Assembly (NCBI GenBank): GCA_003427395.1
Contig: BFEA01000262.1
Location: 549,984-572,877 of the forward strand
DNA length: 22,894 nt
Reading direction: 5' to 3'
DNA from: Chara braunii
Lineage: Eukaryota; Streptophyta; Charophyceae; Charales; Characeae
Part shown: piece by piece, positions 9,289-17,108 of the stretch
Numbering within the stretch: the first letter of the stretch is position 1
Layout: each line of letters starts with the position of its first letter
Translations under genes and position numbers: made by a program
Notes under the pieces: generated by a model
Told to the model about the DNA's origin: nothing
Seen by the model: the letters and a program-made list of their open reading frames with translations, nothing else
The model's database searches: none

Positions 9289-9585
9289 GCAGCCGGGCGG
9301 CATCGGTTGTGTTTGGGGTAACCATGGTTCGTAGTAACTTTGTACCTTTCGCATACAGCCGGGCGGCATCGTTTGTGTCTGGGGTTGTACCTTCCACATA
9401 CAGCCAGGCGGCATCGTTCGTGTCTAGGGTAACCATAGTTTGTACCTTTCACATACAGTCCGGTGGCATCGTTTGTGTCTGGGGTAACCATGGTTTGTAC
9501 CCTTGTCATTCAGCCGGGTGGCATCGTTTGTGTCTTGGGTAACCATGGTTTGTACCTTTCACATACAGCTAAGCGGCATCGGCAA
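9289..9585. repeat. Tandem repeat, about 55 bp unit, 5-6 copies
   Basis: CAGCCGGGCGGCATCG or close variants recur near 9290, 9355, 9401, 9455, 9511 and 9566, each followed by TTTGTGTCTGGGGTAACCAT and TTTGTACCTTTCACATA. The spacing varies (46-65) through internal indels. The minus-strand frame through it repeats a short peptide, but I see no domain. Confidence 0.9.
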
Positions 9586-9657
9586 GCAGGGCCTGTGGGT
9601 GCCACAACATGAAGTCGCTCAAATCAAAAGTAATTAAACGGTTTTAATCAGTTTTCA

Positions 9658-9751
9658 GGACATCCATTGAAATTGGAACGATACAGAGAAGTTTAGGATG
9701 GCGCCTGCACATTGAAGAATGATGCGCATAAATCGGGAAGTGGTCCAAATT
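9658..9751 (+). pseudogene. U6 snRNA pseudogene lacking the 5' stem-loop
   Basis: Starting GGACATCC, the sequence follows U6 through AAATTGGAACGATACAGAGA, GGATGGCGCCTGCAC, CGCATAAATCG and TGGTCCAAATT. The ACAGAGA box is intact, but the catalytic AGC triad reads AGG. A few bases are inserted in the 3' stem-loop, the 5' stem-loop is missing, and there is no T-run terminator after CCAAATT. It ends about 130 bases before the retrotransposon primer-binding site. It is a clear U6-derived copy, not a working gene. Confidence 0.9.
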
Positions 9752-9864
9752 AGGACATACTAACACTAGCACGCATTTTCATAGAATCATAAATCATAGG
9801 TGATTTTTTGGGTCACACGGGCTACGTATTTTGCGTTTTCACGCAAATGGGCACGTAAATGTCA

Positions 9865-9879
9865 ACGAGTCTGATTGCA
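9865..9879 (+). mobile_element. Putative 3' end of a 5' LTR (15-bp match to the 3' LTR)
   Basis: ACGAGTCTGATTGCA ends at CA one base before the primer-binding site and is identical to the last 15 bases of the 3' LTR (17946-17960). Sequence further upstream does not match the 3' LTR, so a full homologous 5' LTR is not present here. Confidence 0.7.
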
Positions 9880-9880
9880 T

Positions 9881-9892
9881 TGGTATCGGAGC
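9881..9892 (+). promoter_or_regulatory. Primer-binding site, initiator Met tRNA type
   Basis: TGGTATCGGAGC sits one base after the putative LTR end. It differs at one position from the common plant site TGGTATCAGAGC, complementary to the 3' end of initiator Met tRNA, which primes minus-strand DNA synthesis. Confidence 0.8.
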
Positions 9893-10034
9893 TGGTACCC
9901 GCTATTCCATGCGCGCCGTTGTGTGCAGGGCCTGACGCGCCATAGCAGAAGTGGCCGCCGAGGGATATAGTCCACCATAGCGGACCTGAGGTTGGAGAAG
10001 CCGCCGCGCATCTGCAAGAAGACCACGGCGAAGA

Positions 10035-10038
<4 letters not shown>

Positions 10039-10114
<76 letters not shown>

Positions 10115-10320
10115 NNNNNNNNNNNNNNNNNNNNNNNNNNNNNNNNNNNNNNNNNNNNNNNNNNNNNNNNNNNNNNNNNNNNNNNNNNNNNNNNNNNNNN
10201 NNNNNNNNNNNNNNNNNNNNNNNNNNNNNNNNNNNNNNNNNNNNNNNNNNNNNNNNNNNNNNNNNNNNNNNNNNNNNNNNNNNNNNNNNNNNNNNNNNNN
10301 NNNNNNNNNNNNNNNNNNNN
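10039..10320. repeat. (GA)n array running into an assembly gap
   Basis: About 38 GA units (10039-10114) end in 206 unknown bases (10115-10320). The gap size may be arbitrary. Sequence on both sides shares the motif CCATAGC and appears to be the same retrotransposon leader. Confidence 0.95.
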
Positions 10321-10625
10321 GATACAAGTTTGGTTGTCACTTACCTGTGAAGCGAGCTGTGCAGTCCCACGTGATAGAGGAAGAAAGCGGCCATAGCCGC
10401 GGAGTATCATCACGGAGTAGCGGAGGAGGGAGAGAGAGAGGACAAAGAAGGGGAGACCGAGAAGAGTAAGGGAAGCCATAGCCGAAGGGAAGAAGAAGAA
10501 GAGGTGAACAAAAAAAAAAAAAAGAGAAAGAAGAAGACAGCGGGGTGAAAAGGAGGCGAGGAAGGTGAAGAGGAAGAAGAGGATTGGCGAGGAAGAAGAG
10601 CCGGCGGCCATAGCTGACCGAAGGG

Positions 10626-10734
10626 TTGACCAAGAGGGTTGATCGGAGGTGTTGACCGGCGGTTACCGGAGTTGACCGGGGGCCATAGCAGCGTTGACCG
10701 GCGTTGACCAAGGTCGTTGACCAAGACTTTGACC
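10626..10734 (+). promoter_or_regulatory. Cluster of TTGACC words (W-box-like) in the leader
   Basis: TTGACC starts at 10626, 10652, 10672, 10694, 10704, 10717 and 10729, with a TTGATC at 10639. TTGAC(C/T) is the core bound by plant WRKY factors. The cluster may equally be just a degenerate tandem repeat of GTTGACCGG / GTTGACCAA. Confidence 0.55.
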
Positions 10735-10884
10735 AAGCTGGAGTTGGTAACATCTCGCCAAGCCCTCGGCCTATCCCTTGCCCTATGGATGTGCACATAC
10801 CCCTTGGTACTTGCTGAGTACAGTCTGTCTGTCTATTCTTTCTACATCGAGTCTCTTATGTCCTAGGTGATAGTACTCTGTGGA

Positions 10885-11246
10885 TGAAGGATAGGGCCTG
10901 GATGACGAAACCCCTACCTGACTTAGTAGAGCTGATACCGTGTCTAATCTCATTGTCCCGGAGGCCTAACCCTCCCAAGGACCGGTGCTGACCGGCGGGG
11001 CTCGGATTGGGCGTGACACGGTGGGCTTGAATGGCGGAGTTGTGGGCTGACACACCAGGCAGTCTTAAGTGTTGAGGGCCTTGTGGACCCAAACCCCTAC
11101 CGGACCTAGTAAGGCTAAAGGCCGTGTCTGACGACTCGATTGTCCCGGAGGTCAAACCCTCCCAAGGACCGGTACTGATCGGTGGGCTGCTCGGTGTGGC
11201 ATGGTTGGCCCGAAAGGCTGAGTTGTGGGCTGATGCAACAGGCCAG
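10885..11246 (+). repeat. Tandem duplication in the leader, about 182 bp unit
   Basis: Copy one (about 10889-11066) and copy two (about 11073-11246) share AACCCCTACC, ATTGTCCCGGAGG, CCCTCCCAAGGACCGGT and GAGTTGTGGGCTGA in the same order and spacing. It lies between the assembly gap and gag. No open frame is conserved between the copies. Confidence 0.85.
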
Positions 11247-11504
11247 ACCAAGCTGATCACGTCGTCCTGTCTGCGACGTTAAAGAATGCTTGAGGAGTTA
11301 CGAGGGATCTCCTTAAATGCCTCCTGATCAGCCACAGGTCTAGTAGTGACAGCCATAGTGTAGGTCTAGGCTAGAGACCATAGTTGGCAGGATCCCTATC
11401 AGGATTTTGCGAGTCTTAGATTGAGTCTATAGGTTTGTCAGTCAGGGGGTTAGAGTCTACGTGGTGAGGGTATGGAACCGTTGATTCGGTTGTGCACTGA
11501 CACC
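11247..11504 (+). other. Distal leader up to the gag start
   Basis: No repeats or coding sense. The words AGCCATAGTG and ACCATAGTTG belong to the scattered CCATAG motif of this element. Confidence 0.5.
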
Positions 11505-12352
11505 ATGGTTGACACCCGGAGTGGGTTGAGCACTAGCCCCTATACCAAGGAGCAGCAAGAAAAGATGGCCGCCTTAGTTAAGGAGAATAGGGAGAGAAAG
11601 GAGCGCGAGAAGCAAGCAAAGTTAAAGGCAATTGCAGACGAACAGGCGGCGAAGATGAAGGAAGTGGAGGAGGAAATAGAGAAGAAGAAGAAGGCTGCTG
11701 AGGAAGAAGCGGCAGCAGAGGAAGAAAAGGAGAGACTGCGTATTGAGAGTGGAGAAGGGAGTAGTGGCACAAAAGATGATGCAGACGCAGCCCTGGAGAA
11801 AAAGATCAGTGAGTGGGTTGCTAACTTATCGTTGGGAGAAGACGAAGAGACAGAGTCCTATGTGACTGATGATGAGCAGGCTGCATTAGCTGCTGAGCTA
11901 GCAGCGATGCAGGACCCTATGGAAAAACGAGAAAGGGAGGAGGAGCAAAAGTTGGCATGGAAGTTACGAATGAAGAGGGAAAAGAAGAGGAGGAGAGAGG
12001 AAGTGAGCAAAATGACCGTAGCAGTGGCAAAAGCGCAGGACTGTAGGAGAGAAGTGGAGGCCCAACCAGATGACAAGGCCAAGTGGGACAAGGTGTTGGG
12101 TTACCTGGAAGTGTTGAGCAAGGCCTGGATGGAGGAGCGTCAGGCCAGTTGGAGCCAGGATGTAGCCTTGAGTGCCATGCGGTCCGACTTCAAAGATTTT
12201 GCACGCGAAATCGTCGCCCACATTGGGGGCGAAGTCAAACAGTTGAGGGACAACGTTGGGAAGTTTTGTGAGGGCGCCATTGAGGGTGCCAAAGCGATAG
12301 CCGCTGTAGAGGGCGAGGCCAGACCCCGTAAGGACCCGGTTAAACTTAAGTT
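11505..12352 (+). pseudogene. gag: gag, N-terminal part (charged coiled coil), frame-broken
   Basis: I prefer the ATG at 11505 (MVDTRSG) over the in-frame one at 11472, because MVDTRSG is a typical start for such elements. The first 130 residues are very rich in Lys and Glu (for example KEVEEEIEKKKKAAEEEAA) and would form a coiled coil, followed by an acidic linker and a helical part containing WMEERQASWSQDV. After about 12350 the gag sense continues in another frame (PDAYGGKKEENFDN), showing a frame change. The apparent stop at 12438-12440 is therefore not the natural end. Confidence 0.75.
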
Positions 12353-12707
12353 CCAGACGCATACGGGGGAAAGAAGGAGGAGAACTTCGACAACTGAGAG
12401 GCCAGTGTCAATAGTTATATTTATCTACAACATATCTTAACAGATGAGCAAGTCCTCGTGGCCTTCCAGGCCCTGAAGGATGAGGCGGCTATTGCAAGGT
12501 CCCTTGCGCGCACGGCCGGTTGTGAAAACAACCTGGTGGCTTATTCAAAAGTCACCCCCCTTCCTCAATTCCTCAAGCTCCTAAAGGAGCGATTCGTCGA
12601 TCCAACGAGAGGCGTCAGGGCCTCCGATAAGTTATAAACGATCCACTCAGGACATTGGAAGAGTGCGCGAGCACTCAAGGGCGTTTTGGACGACCTGGTG
12701 GCCGTCC
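12353..12707 (+). pseudogene. gag: gag, capsid-like core with two in-frame stops
   Basis: In frame 2 the sequence reads through ASVNSYIYLQHILTDEQVL, ALKDEAAIARSLA and LKLLKERFVDPTRG, a pattern of the Retrotrans_gag family. A TGA at 12395-12397 stands where this family usually has Trp, and a TAA at 12635-12637 interrupts the next part. Near 12708 the sense passes to frame 1 by a one-base difference. Confidence 0.75.
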
Positions 12708-13340
12708 CGACCACGGGGTCGCTGAGACCCAATTGGTCCAGTTATTCTATCGTGCCATGCCCGAGCCCCTGAGGGGGCACTTTTTTGACAAATCTCAACA
12801 GGCCGACATTACTTATGATGCATTGAGTAGAGAAGTGGTCCTGTATGAGTCAAAGTCTATGGCAGTTACCACCTTCTGGCACAAGGACATAGAGAAGGGA
12901 AAAAGGTGGAAAGGTCGTACCATCTTTGCCCGAGTCAAGGCCAAGGATCATATGATCCTGACATTAGAGGAACGTGGTACAAACGAGGTACCGTATAGTC
13001 AGATCGAGTGGGGCCTCGAGGAGGAGGACAGTAGTGTAGGACAGGGGAGGTTTTATGCTACTGTCGCGGCTGGAGAGAGGCTGCAAGGTAGAGAAGGAGG
13101 CCAGGGCCAAAGGGGCCAGGCCATGGGAGGCCGAGGACCGGGCGCACAGGGGGTTGGCGGTCAAGGAAACTGCCAAGCGGGAGGTAGGGGTCAAGGTCCC
13201 CCGCCAAATCGTCAAGGTTCTAATCGGTCCCCGCAGCGAAGAGGTGGAAGGGCACTCAAGGAGGATGACACCCAGGCTTGCCACAAGGCAAGCCCTGGAA
13301 AGACTTGGGCTTGGACCAACGTTTATGGCAGGAACGCGTG
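12708..13340 (+). pseudogene. gag: gag, C-terminal part with Gly/Gln-rich linker
   Basis: Frame 1 reads GVAETQLVQLFYRAMPEPLR and DITYDALSREVVLYESKS, typical of the end of a Ty3/gypsy capsid region. A Gly, Gln and Arg-rich low-complexity stretch follows (about 13090-13250), probably a nucleic-acid-binding linker. Around 13300 the frame changes again before the zinc knuckle. Confidence 0.7.
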
Positions 13341-13352
13341 AACTTGGGTCAG

Positions 13353-13394
13353 TGCGTATTTTGTGGTGACCCGGCCCAAGTAATTAAATTTTGT
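13353..13394 (+). pseudogene. gag: Nucleocapsid zinc knuckle with His lost
   Basis: In frame 0, CVFCGDPAQVIKFC matches the spacing C-X2-C-X4-H-X4-C, but the His position is Gln (CAA at 13377-13379). A knuckle without its His should bind zinc poorly. The frame stops near 13450. Confidence 0.75.
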
Positions 13395-13414
13395 CCACAA
13401 TATAGACAGGCCCG

Positions 13415-14105
13415 TTGGGCTGCCCCACAGTCAAAAGGCAGTCGCCAGTAGGGGTCGCAACTTCCCCTACTTCAAGGCCATGTGGAGAAGTGAGCGCGCG
13501 CGAACAGGACACTCCCAACCCACATGAGCCTATGGCAGAGGTTGCAGGCCCGTGCCTAGCTAGCTGTCCAGAGATTGCTTGTATTAGCGTCCCTCTAGGC
13601 ACATCCCTCACAGGCGTGGCAGATGAGCTGAAGGAGAGGATGCCAGCCTGGGCCAAAATGAAGAAGGAGAGGAAGGGACAACTAATTTTGGTTGATATAG
13701 AAGTGTTTAGAAGTAGAGTAGGGGCCCTTATAGACTCAGGGGCCACCCGCAACTATATTAGTCGTAGGGCGCTGAAGAAGTTGAGGCTAGGACTAAAGGT
13801 TCAGAAGTTAGTAGACCCCATAGTCAATGTCCTAGCAGACAACCGCATAATGCGTGTTGAGGACTATGTAGGGAGTCCAGACATACTTTCGCCTAGAGAA
13901 GGATGGGAAGGTGGAGAAAGTTATCCATTCCCTGACTCTCCTCGTACAGGATGACCTTCCTTTTGATGTAGTCTTAGGAATGGATTGGGGAGAGGCAGCA
14001 GGGGCCACACTCCATTTGAGAGAGCATGAGTGTAGGTTCCCTAGTCCGTCAGGTGAGGTTAAGACTGCCCGCGTGTTTCATGTGTCCGGTGTAGACAACA
14101 CCTAA
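13415..14105 (+). pseudogene. pol: Retropepsin-type aspartic protease, frame-broken
   Basis: Frame 2 carries the active-site motif ALIDSGATRNYIS; the DSGA codons are at 13733-13744. One subunit has one such Asp, and the retroviral-type enzyme works as a dimer that matures the polyprotein. Near 13873 the sense shifts to frame 0 and continues through YFRLEKDGKVEKV and LPFDVVLGMDWG, the usual end of this domain, then stops at 14103. The catalytic motif is intact but the gene is split. Confidence 0.8.
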
Positions 14106-14171
14106 GCACATTGCTGTCTCAGTGCTCCCTCGTTCGCGCGATTAGTGAAAAAGGAGCAGTTAGAGGACTAG

Positions 14172-15299
14172 GTCTTTGTAGTTTATGTTAGACCTGTCAC
14201 CGAGGCGAAGGAAAAAGATAGTCCCACAGATCCAACCATAGCCAAGCTGCTGGAGGAATTCAAAGACTTGACTGAGTTGCCCACAGGAGTAGTGTCGCGA
14301 CCCATCCAGCACATGATAGAGATAGAGTCTGGCAATAGAACTCCTAAGGGAGCAGTCTACAGGATGTCCCCTAGGGAGTTAGAGGAGTTGCGCAAGCAGT
14401 TAGATGATCTCCTTGAGAAGGGCTGGATCAGGCCCAGTTCGTCTCCTTTTGGAGCACCTGTTCTGTTTGTCCCCAAAAAGGAAGGAGAGCTTCTTATGTG
14501 TATAGACTATAGGGGTTTAAATGCGATTACTGTGAAGAATGCTGAGCCGTTTCCCAGGATAGACGATCTCTTAGATCGGGTGCAGGGTTGCAAGTACTTC
14601 TCTAAGATATACTTGAAGTCCGGATATCATCAGATAGAAGTCCATCCTGATGATCAATACAAGACTGGGTTCCGGACTCGTTATGGGCACTATGAGTTTA
14701 TGGTGATGCCCTTTGGACTGACCAACGCGCCAACCACTTTTCAACGTTGCATGAATGACTTATTTAGACCCTGGTTGGATAGGTTTGTTGTAGTCTACTT
14801 AGATGATATCCTAGTCTTTAGTAAGACCCTCCAGGAGCACCAGGGTCATCTGAGGGAGGTCTTGGAGAAGCTTAGAGAGGCTAACTTCAAGATCAACGCG
14901 AAGAAGTGCGAGTGGGCCAAGACGCAAGTCTTATACTTGGGCCACGTGTTGGATGGAGATGGCATTAAGCCAGAGGACAGCAAGATCGCGGCGATTAGAG
15001 ATTGGCCGACGCCCCGCACATTGACTAAGTTGCGGTCGTTCCTAGGCCTAGCTAACTACTATAGAAAGTTCGTGAGGAACTTCTCTACTATCGCCGCTCC
15101 CCTGAAGAAAGAGGCAATCTGGCAATGGGACAAGGATTGTACGTCTGCGCTAAAGAGATTGAAGCGCGCACTGATAGAGTACCCTGTCCTCAAAGTAGCT
15201 GATCCGTCTTTGCCATTTGTCGTCACCACGAACGCGAGTCAGTATGGGATAGGCGCGCCGTGTTGCAGCAAGATGACGGCAATGGCTACAGACCCGTAG
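14172..15299 (+). pseudogene. pol: Reverse transcriptase with RNase H start
   Basis: The frame is open from after a TAG at 14169-14171 to 15299. Visible motifs are PSSSPFGAPVLFVPKK, then FSKIYLKSGYHQI (motif A), MPFGLTNAPTTFQRCM (motif B), VVYLDDILVFS (motif C, YLDD at 14796-14807), KCEWAKTQVLYLGH, and LRSFLGLANYYRKFV. Motif A should have the first catalytic Asp as DLKSGY; here it is Tyr (TAC, 14610-14612), so polymerase activity is expected to be lost. The RNase H start reads VVTTNASQYGIGA with Asn (15231-15233) where TDAS is usual, then the frame shifts near 15257. Confidence 0.9.
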
Positions 15300-16279
15300 A
15301 GTTCATGTCCGCGAGGATGCCCTCAGAGAAGGTAGCCACCTCGACGTACGAGAGAGAACTCTACGCTCTCAGGCAGGCTCTAGAGCACTGGAAGCATTAC
15401 CTGCTTGGGAGGCACTTCAAAGTATATTCTGACCACGAAACTCTTAGATGGTTGAAGACGCAGGCCAAGATGACACCTAAGTTGACTAGGTGGGCCGCAG
15501 AGATAGACCAGTACGATTTTGAGCTCAAGCCAGTAAAAGGCAAGTACAACGTAGTTGCGGACGCTCTGAGTAGGAGATCAGACTACTTTGGAGCCATAGT
15601 ACACTATTTGGACATAGGGAGAGACCTGCAAGAGAAAGTGAAACAAGCGTATGCGCAGGACCCTATCTATAGCGACCTCCTAAAGAAAGTTAGAGAGGCC
15701 CCAAAGACTGAACCAGATTACCGCACTACAGACGGGTTGCTGTTTGAGAAGACTGATGTATTTGACCGCCTGTGCGTTCCCAACGGCGAAGAGATTCGCA
15801 GTCTGATTTTAGGGGAATGCCACGATACTGAGGGACGTTTCGGTTGGCAAAAGACTTTAGCCATCCTGATGCGTGCGTATACCTGGCCAGGAATGAAAAA
15901 TGACTGCATAGAGTATGTCTGCAGTTGCAAAGCATGCCAGTATAATAAGACTACTACACGCGCACCCCTAGGTCTTCTCAAACCCTTACCTATTCCGGAT
16001 CAGCCGGGAGACTCAGTGTCCATAGACTTCATGGACACCCAAGTCAAGAGCAGACATGGTGAGAGCCAAGTCATGGTCATAGTTGNCCGTTTTAGTAAGT
16101 ATGCTGTTTTTGTTCCCTTGCCTGCAGAGGCACGTACATATTTAGTTATACAGAAGTTCTTTGATTTCTGGATTAGTGAGAATGGAATCCCATTGTCAAT
16201 AGTTAGCGATAGGGACAGTCGTTTCACCAGCCAGAACTGGCAAGAACTCATGAGAGTCTACGGATCTAAGCCAGACTGA
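15260..16279 (+). pseudogene. pol: RNase H remainder and integrase N-terminus and core
   Basis: The RNase H part shows STYERELYALRQALEHW, VYSDHETLRWL and VVADALSR. The integrase zinc-binding module follows: His at 15821, an Arg (15836-15838) where the second His is expected, and CKAC at 15926-15937. The catalytic core has its first Asp in SIDFMDT (16025) and second Asp in VSDRDSRF (16208). The frame then stops at 16277 just where the STAYHP and DGQTE region should be. One base (16086) is ambiguous and probably part of an Asp codon. Confidence 0.9.
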
Positions 16280-16877
16280 GCAGATGAACAAGATCCTACA
16301 GCAAGTTCTGCGCATGTACATTAGACCAGATCAGATTAACTGGGATGAGATGTTGCCTAAGGTAGCTAGTGCATACAACAACAGCGTGCATCTATCCACC
16401 TGCCGCACTCCCAATGAGTTGCACAAGTCCTTTAGACCACACAGACCGTTCGAAGGACTGAACCGGGACCAGATTCACAGACTACCACCCGGAACCAGGG
16501 AGTTTGCTTTGCAGCATGAGAAAGAGTTAGCAACTGTTGTTGAGAACCTCAGAAAGACCCAACATAGAATGATAGAACAGGCTAATAAGCACCGTCGCCC
16601 GTCGCAGTTCCAGGTAGGCGACTTAGTCTGGGTCAAGGCTAAAGAGTTTGCACCTGAGGAAAACATCTCGCAGAAGTTACTGCCTGCATATAGAGGACCG
16701 TGGCCGGTTCTAGAAGTCAAGGGCGGAGAGGATGGACCGTCCTACACTATAGAGATCCCATTACACCTCCACACATATCCTGTGTTCCACGCTTCAAAGC
16801 TGTTGCCGTGTGTCACAATCCAAACAGTTCCCTTCAAGAAGATCTATGATCCCTCCGGATATGGACGGAAGTTGTGA
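16272..16877 (+). pseudogene. pol: Integrase C-terminal part with GPY/F-like module
   Basis: Frame 0 starts QTEQMNKILQQVLRMYI, carrying the third catalytic residue Glu at 16278-16280. The Asp-to-Glu spacing is 22 residues instead of the usual 35, so about 38 bases are missing at 16271. Then come INWDEMLPKVASAYNNSVH, QFQVGDLVWVKAKEF and the GPY/F-like block YRGPWPVLEVKGG with YPVFHASKL. The frame stops at 16877, past a one-base change near 16850 that moves the sense to frame 1. Confidence 0.85.
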
Positions 16878-17070
16878 CATTGAAGGTATTGTAGGCGAAG
16901 ATGTGTTTAGAACAGGAGGTAGAGGTCATCCCCAGAAGCAGTATAAGGTCTGGTTTGCCTATCAGGAACCGAAAGACGACCGCTGGTTCACAAGAACAGA
17001 ACTTCTAGAGACAGCTCCCGACAGAGCTTATGAGCGTGACAAGAAAGGTAAAGGTCCCGCCTGGGACTAA
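16851..17070 (+). pseudogene. pol: Chromodomain-like C-terminus of the integrase
   Basis: Frame 1 reads PPDMDGSCDIEGIVGE and later QYKVWFAYQEPKDDRWFTRT then ELLETAPDRAYERDKK. The order of beta-strand-like YKVWFAY, a Trp after an acidic turn, and a C-terminal helix fits a diverged chromodomain, the part that directs chromovirus insertion to marked chromatin. The aromatic cage is only partly recognisable, hence the moderate confidence. Confidence 0.6.
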
Positions 17071-17094
17071 GATGTTCTCAGAGGACCTCGAATT

Positions 17095-17108
17095 TAGGAC
17101 GGCGGGAG
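17095..17108 (+). promoter_or_regulatory. Polypurine tract before the 3' LTR
   Basis: AGGACGGCGGGAG ends directly before TGAAAC. Purine tracts at this place prime plus-strand DNA synthesis. It is interrupted by two C residues, so it is not a perfect tract. Confidence 0.6.

Noticed and set aside
9105-9509. Minus-strand repeat protein over the 55-bp array
   Set aside because: The repeat spacing varies and is often not a multiple of three, and no domain or start context supports coding.
9631-9645. 5' LTR start at TTAAACGGTTTT
   Set aside because: It shares AAACGGTTTT with the 3' LTR start, but the following bases do not match, and the implied LTR would be only about 245 bp.
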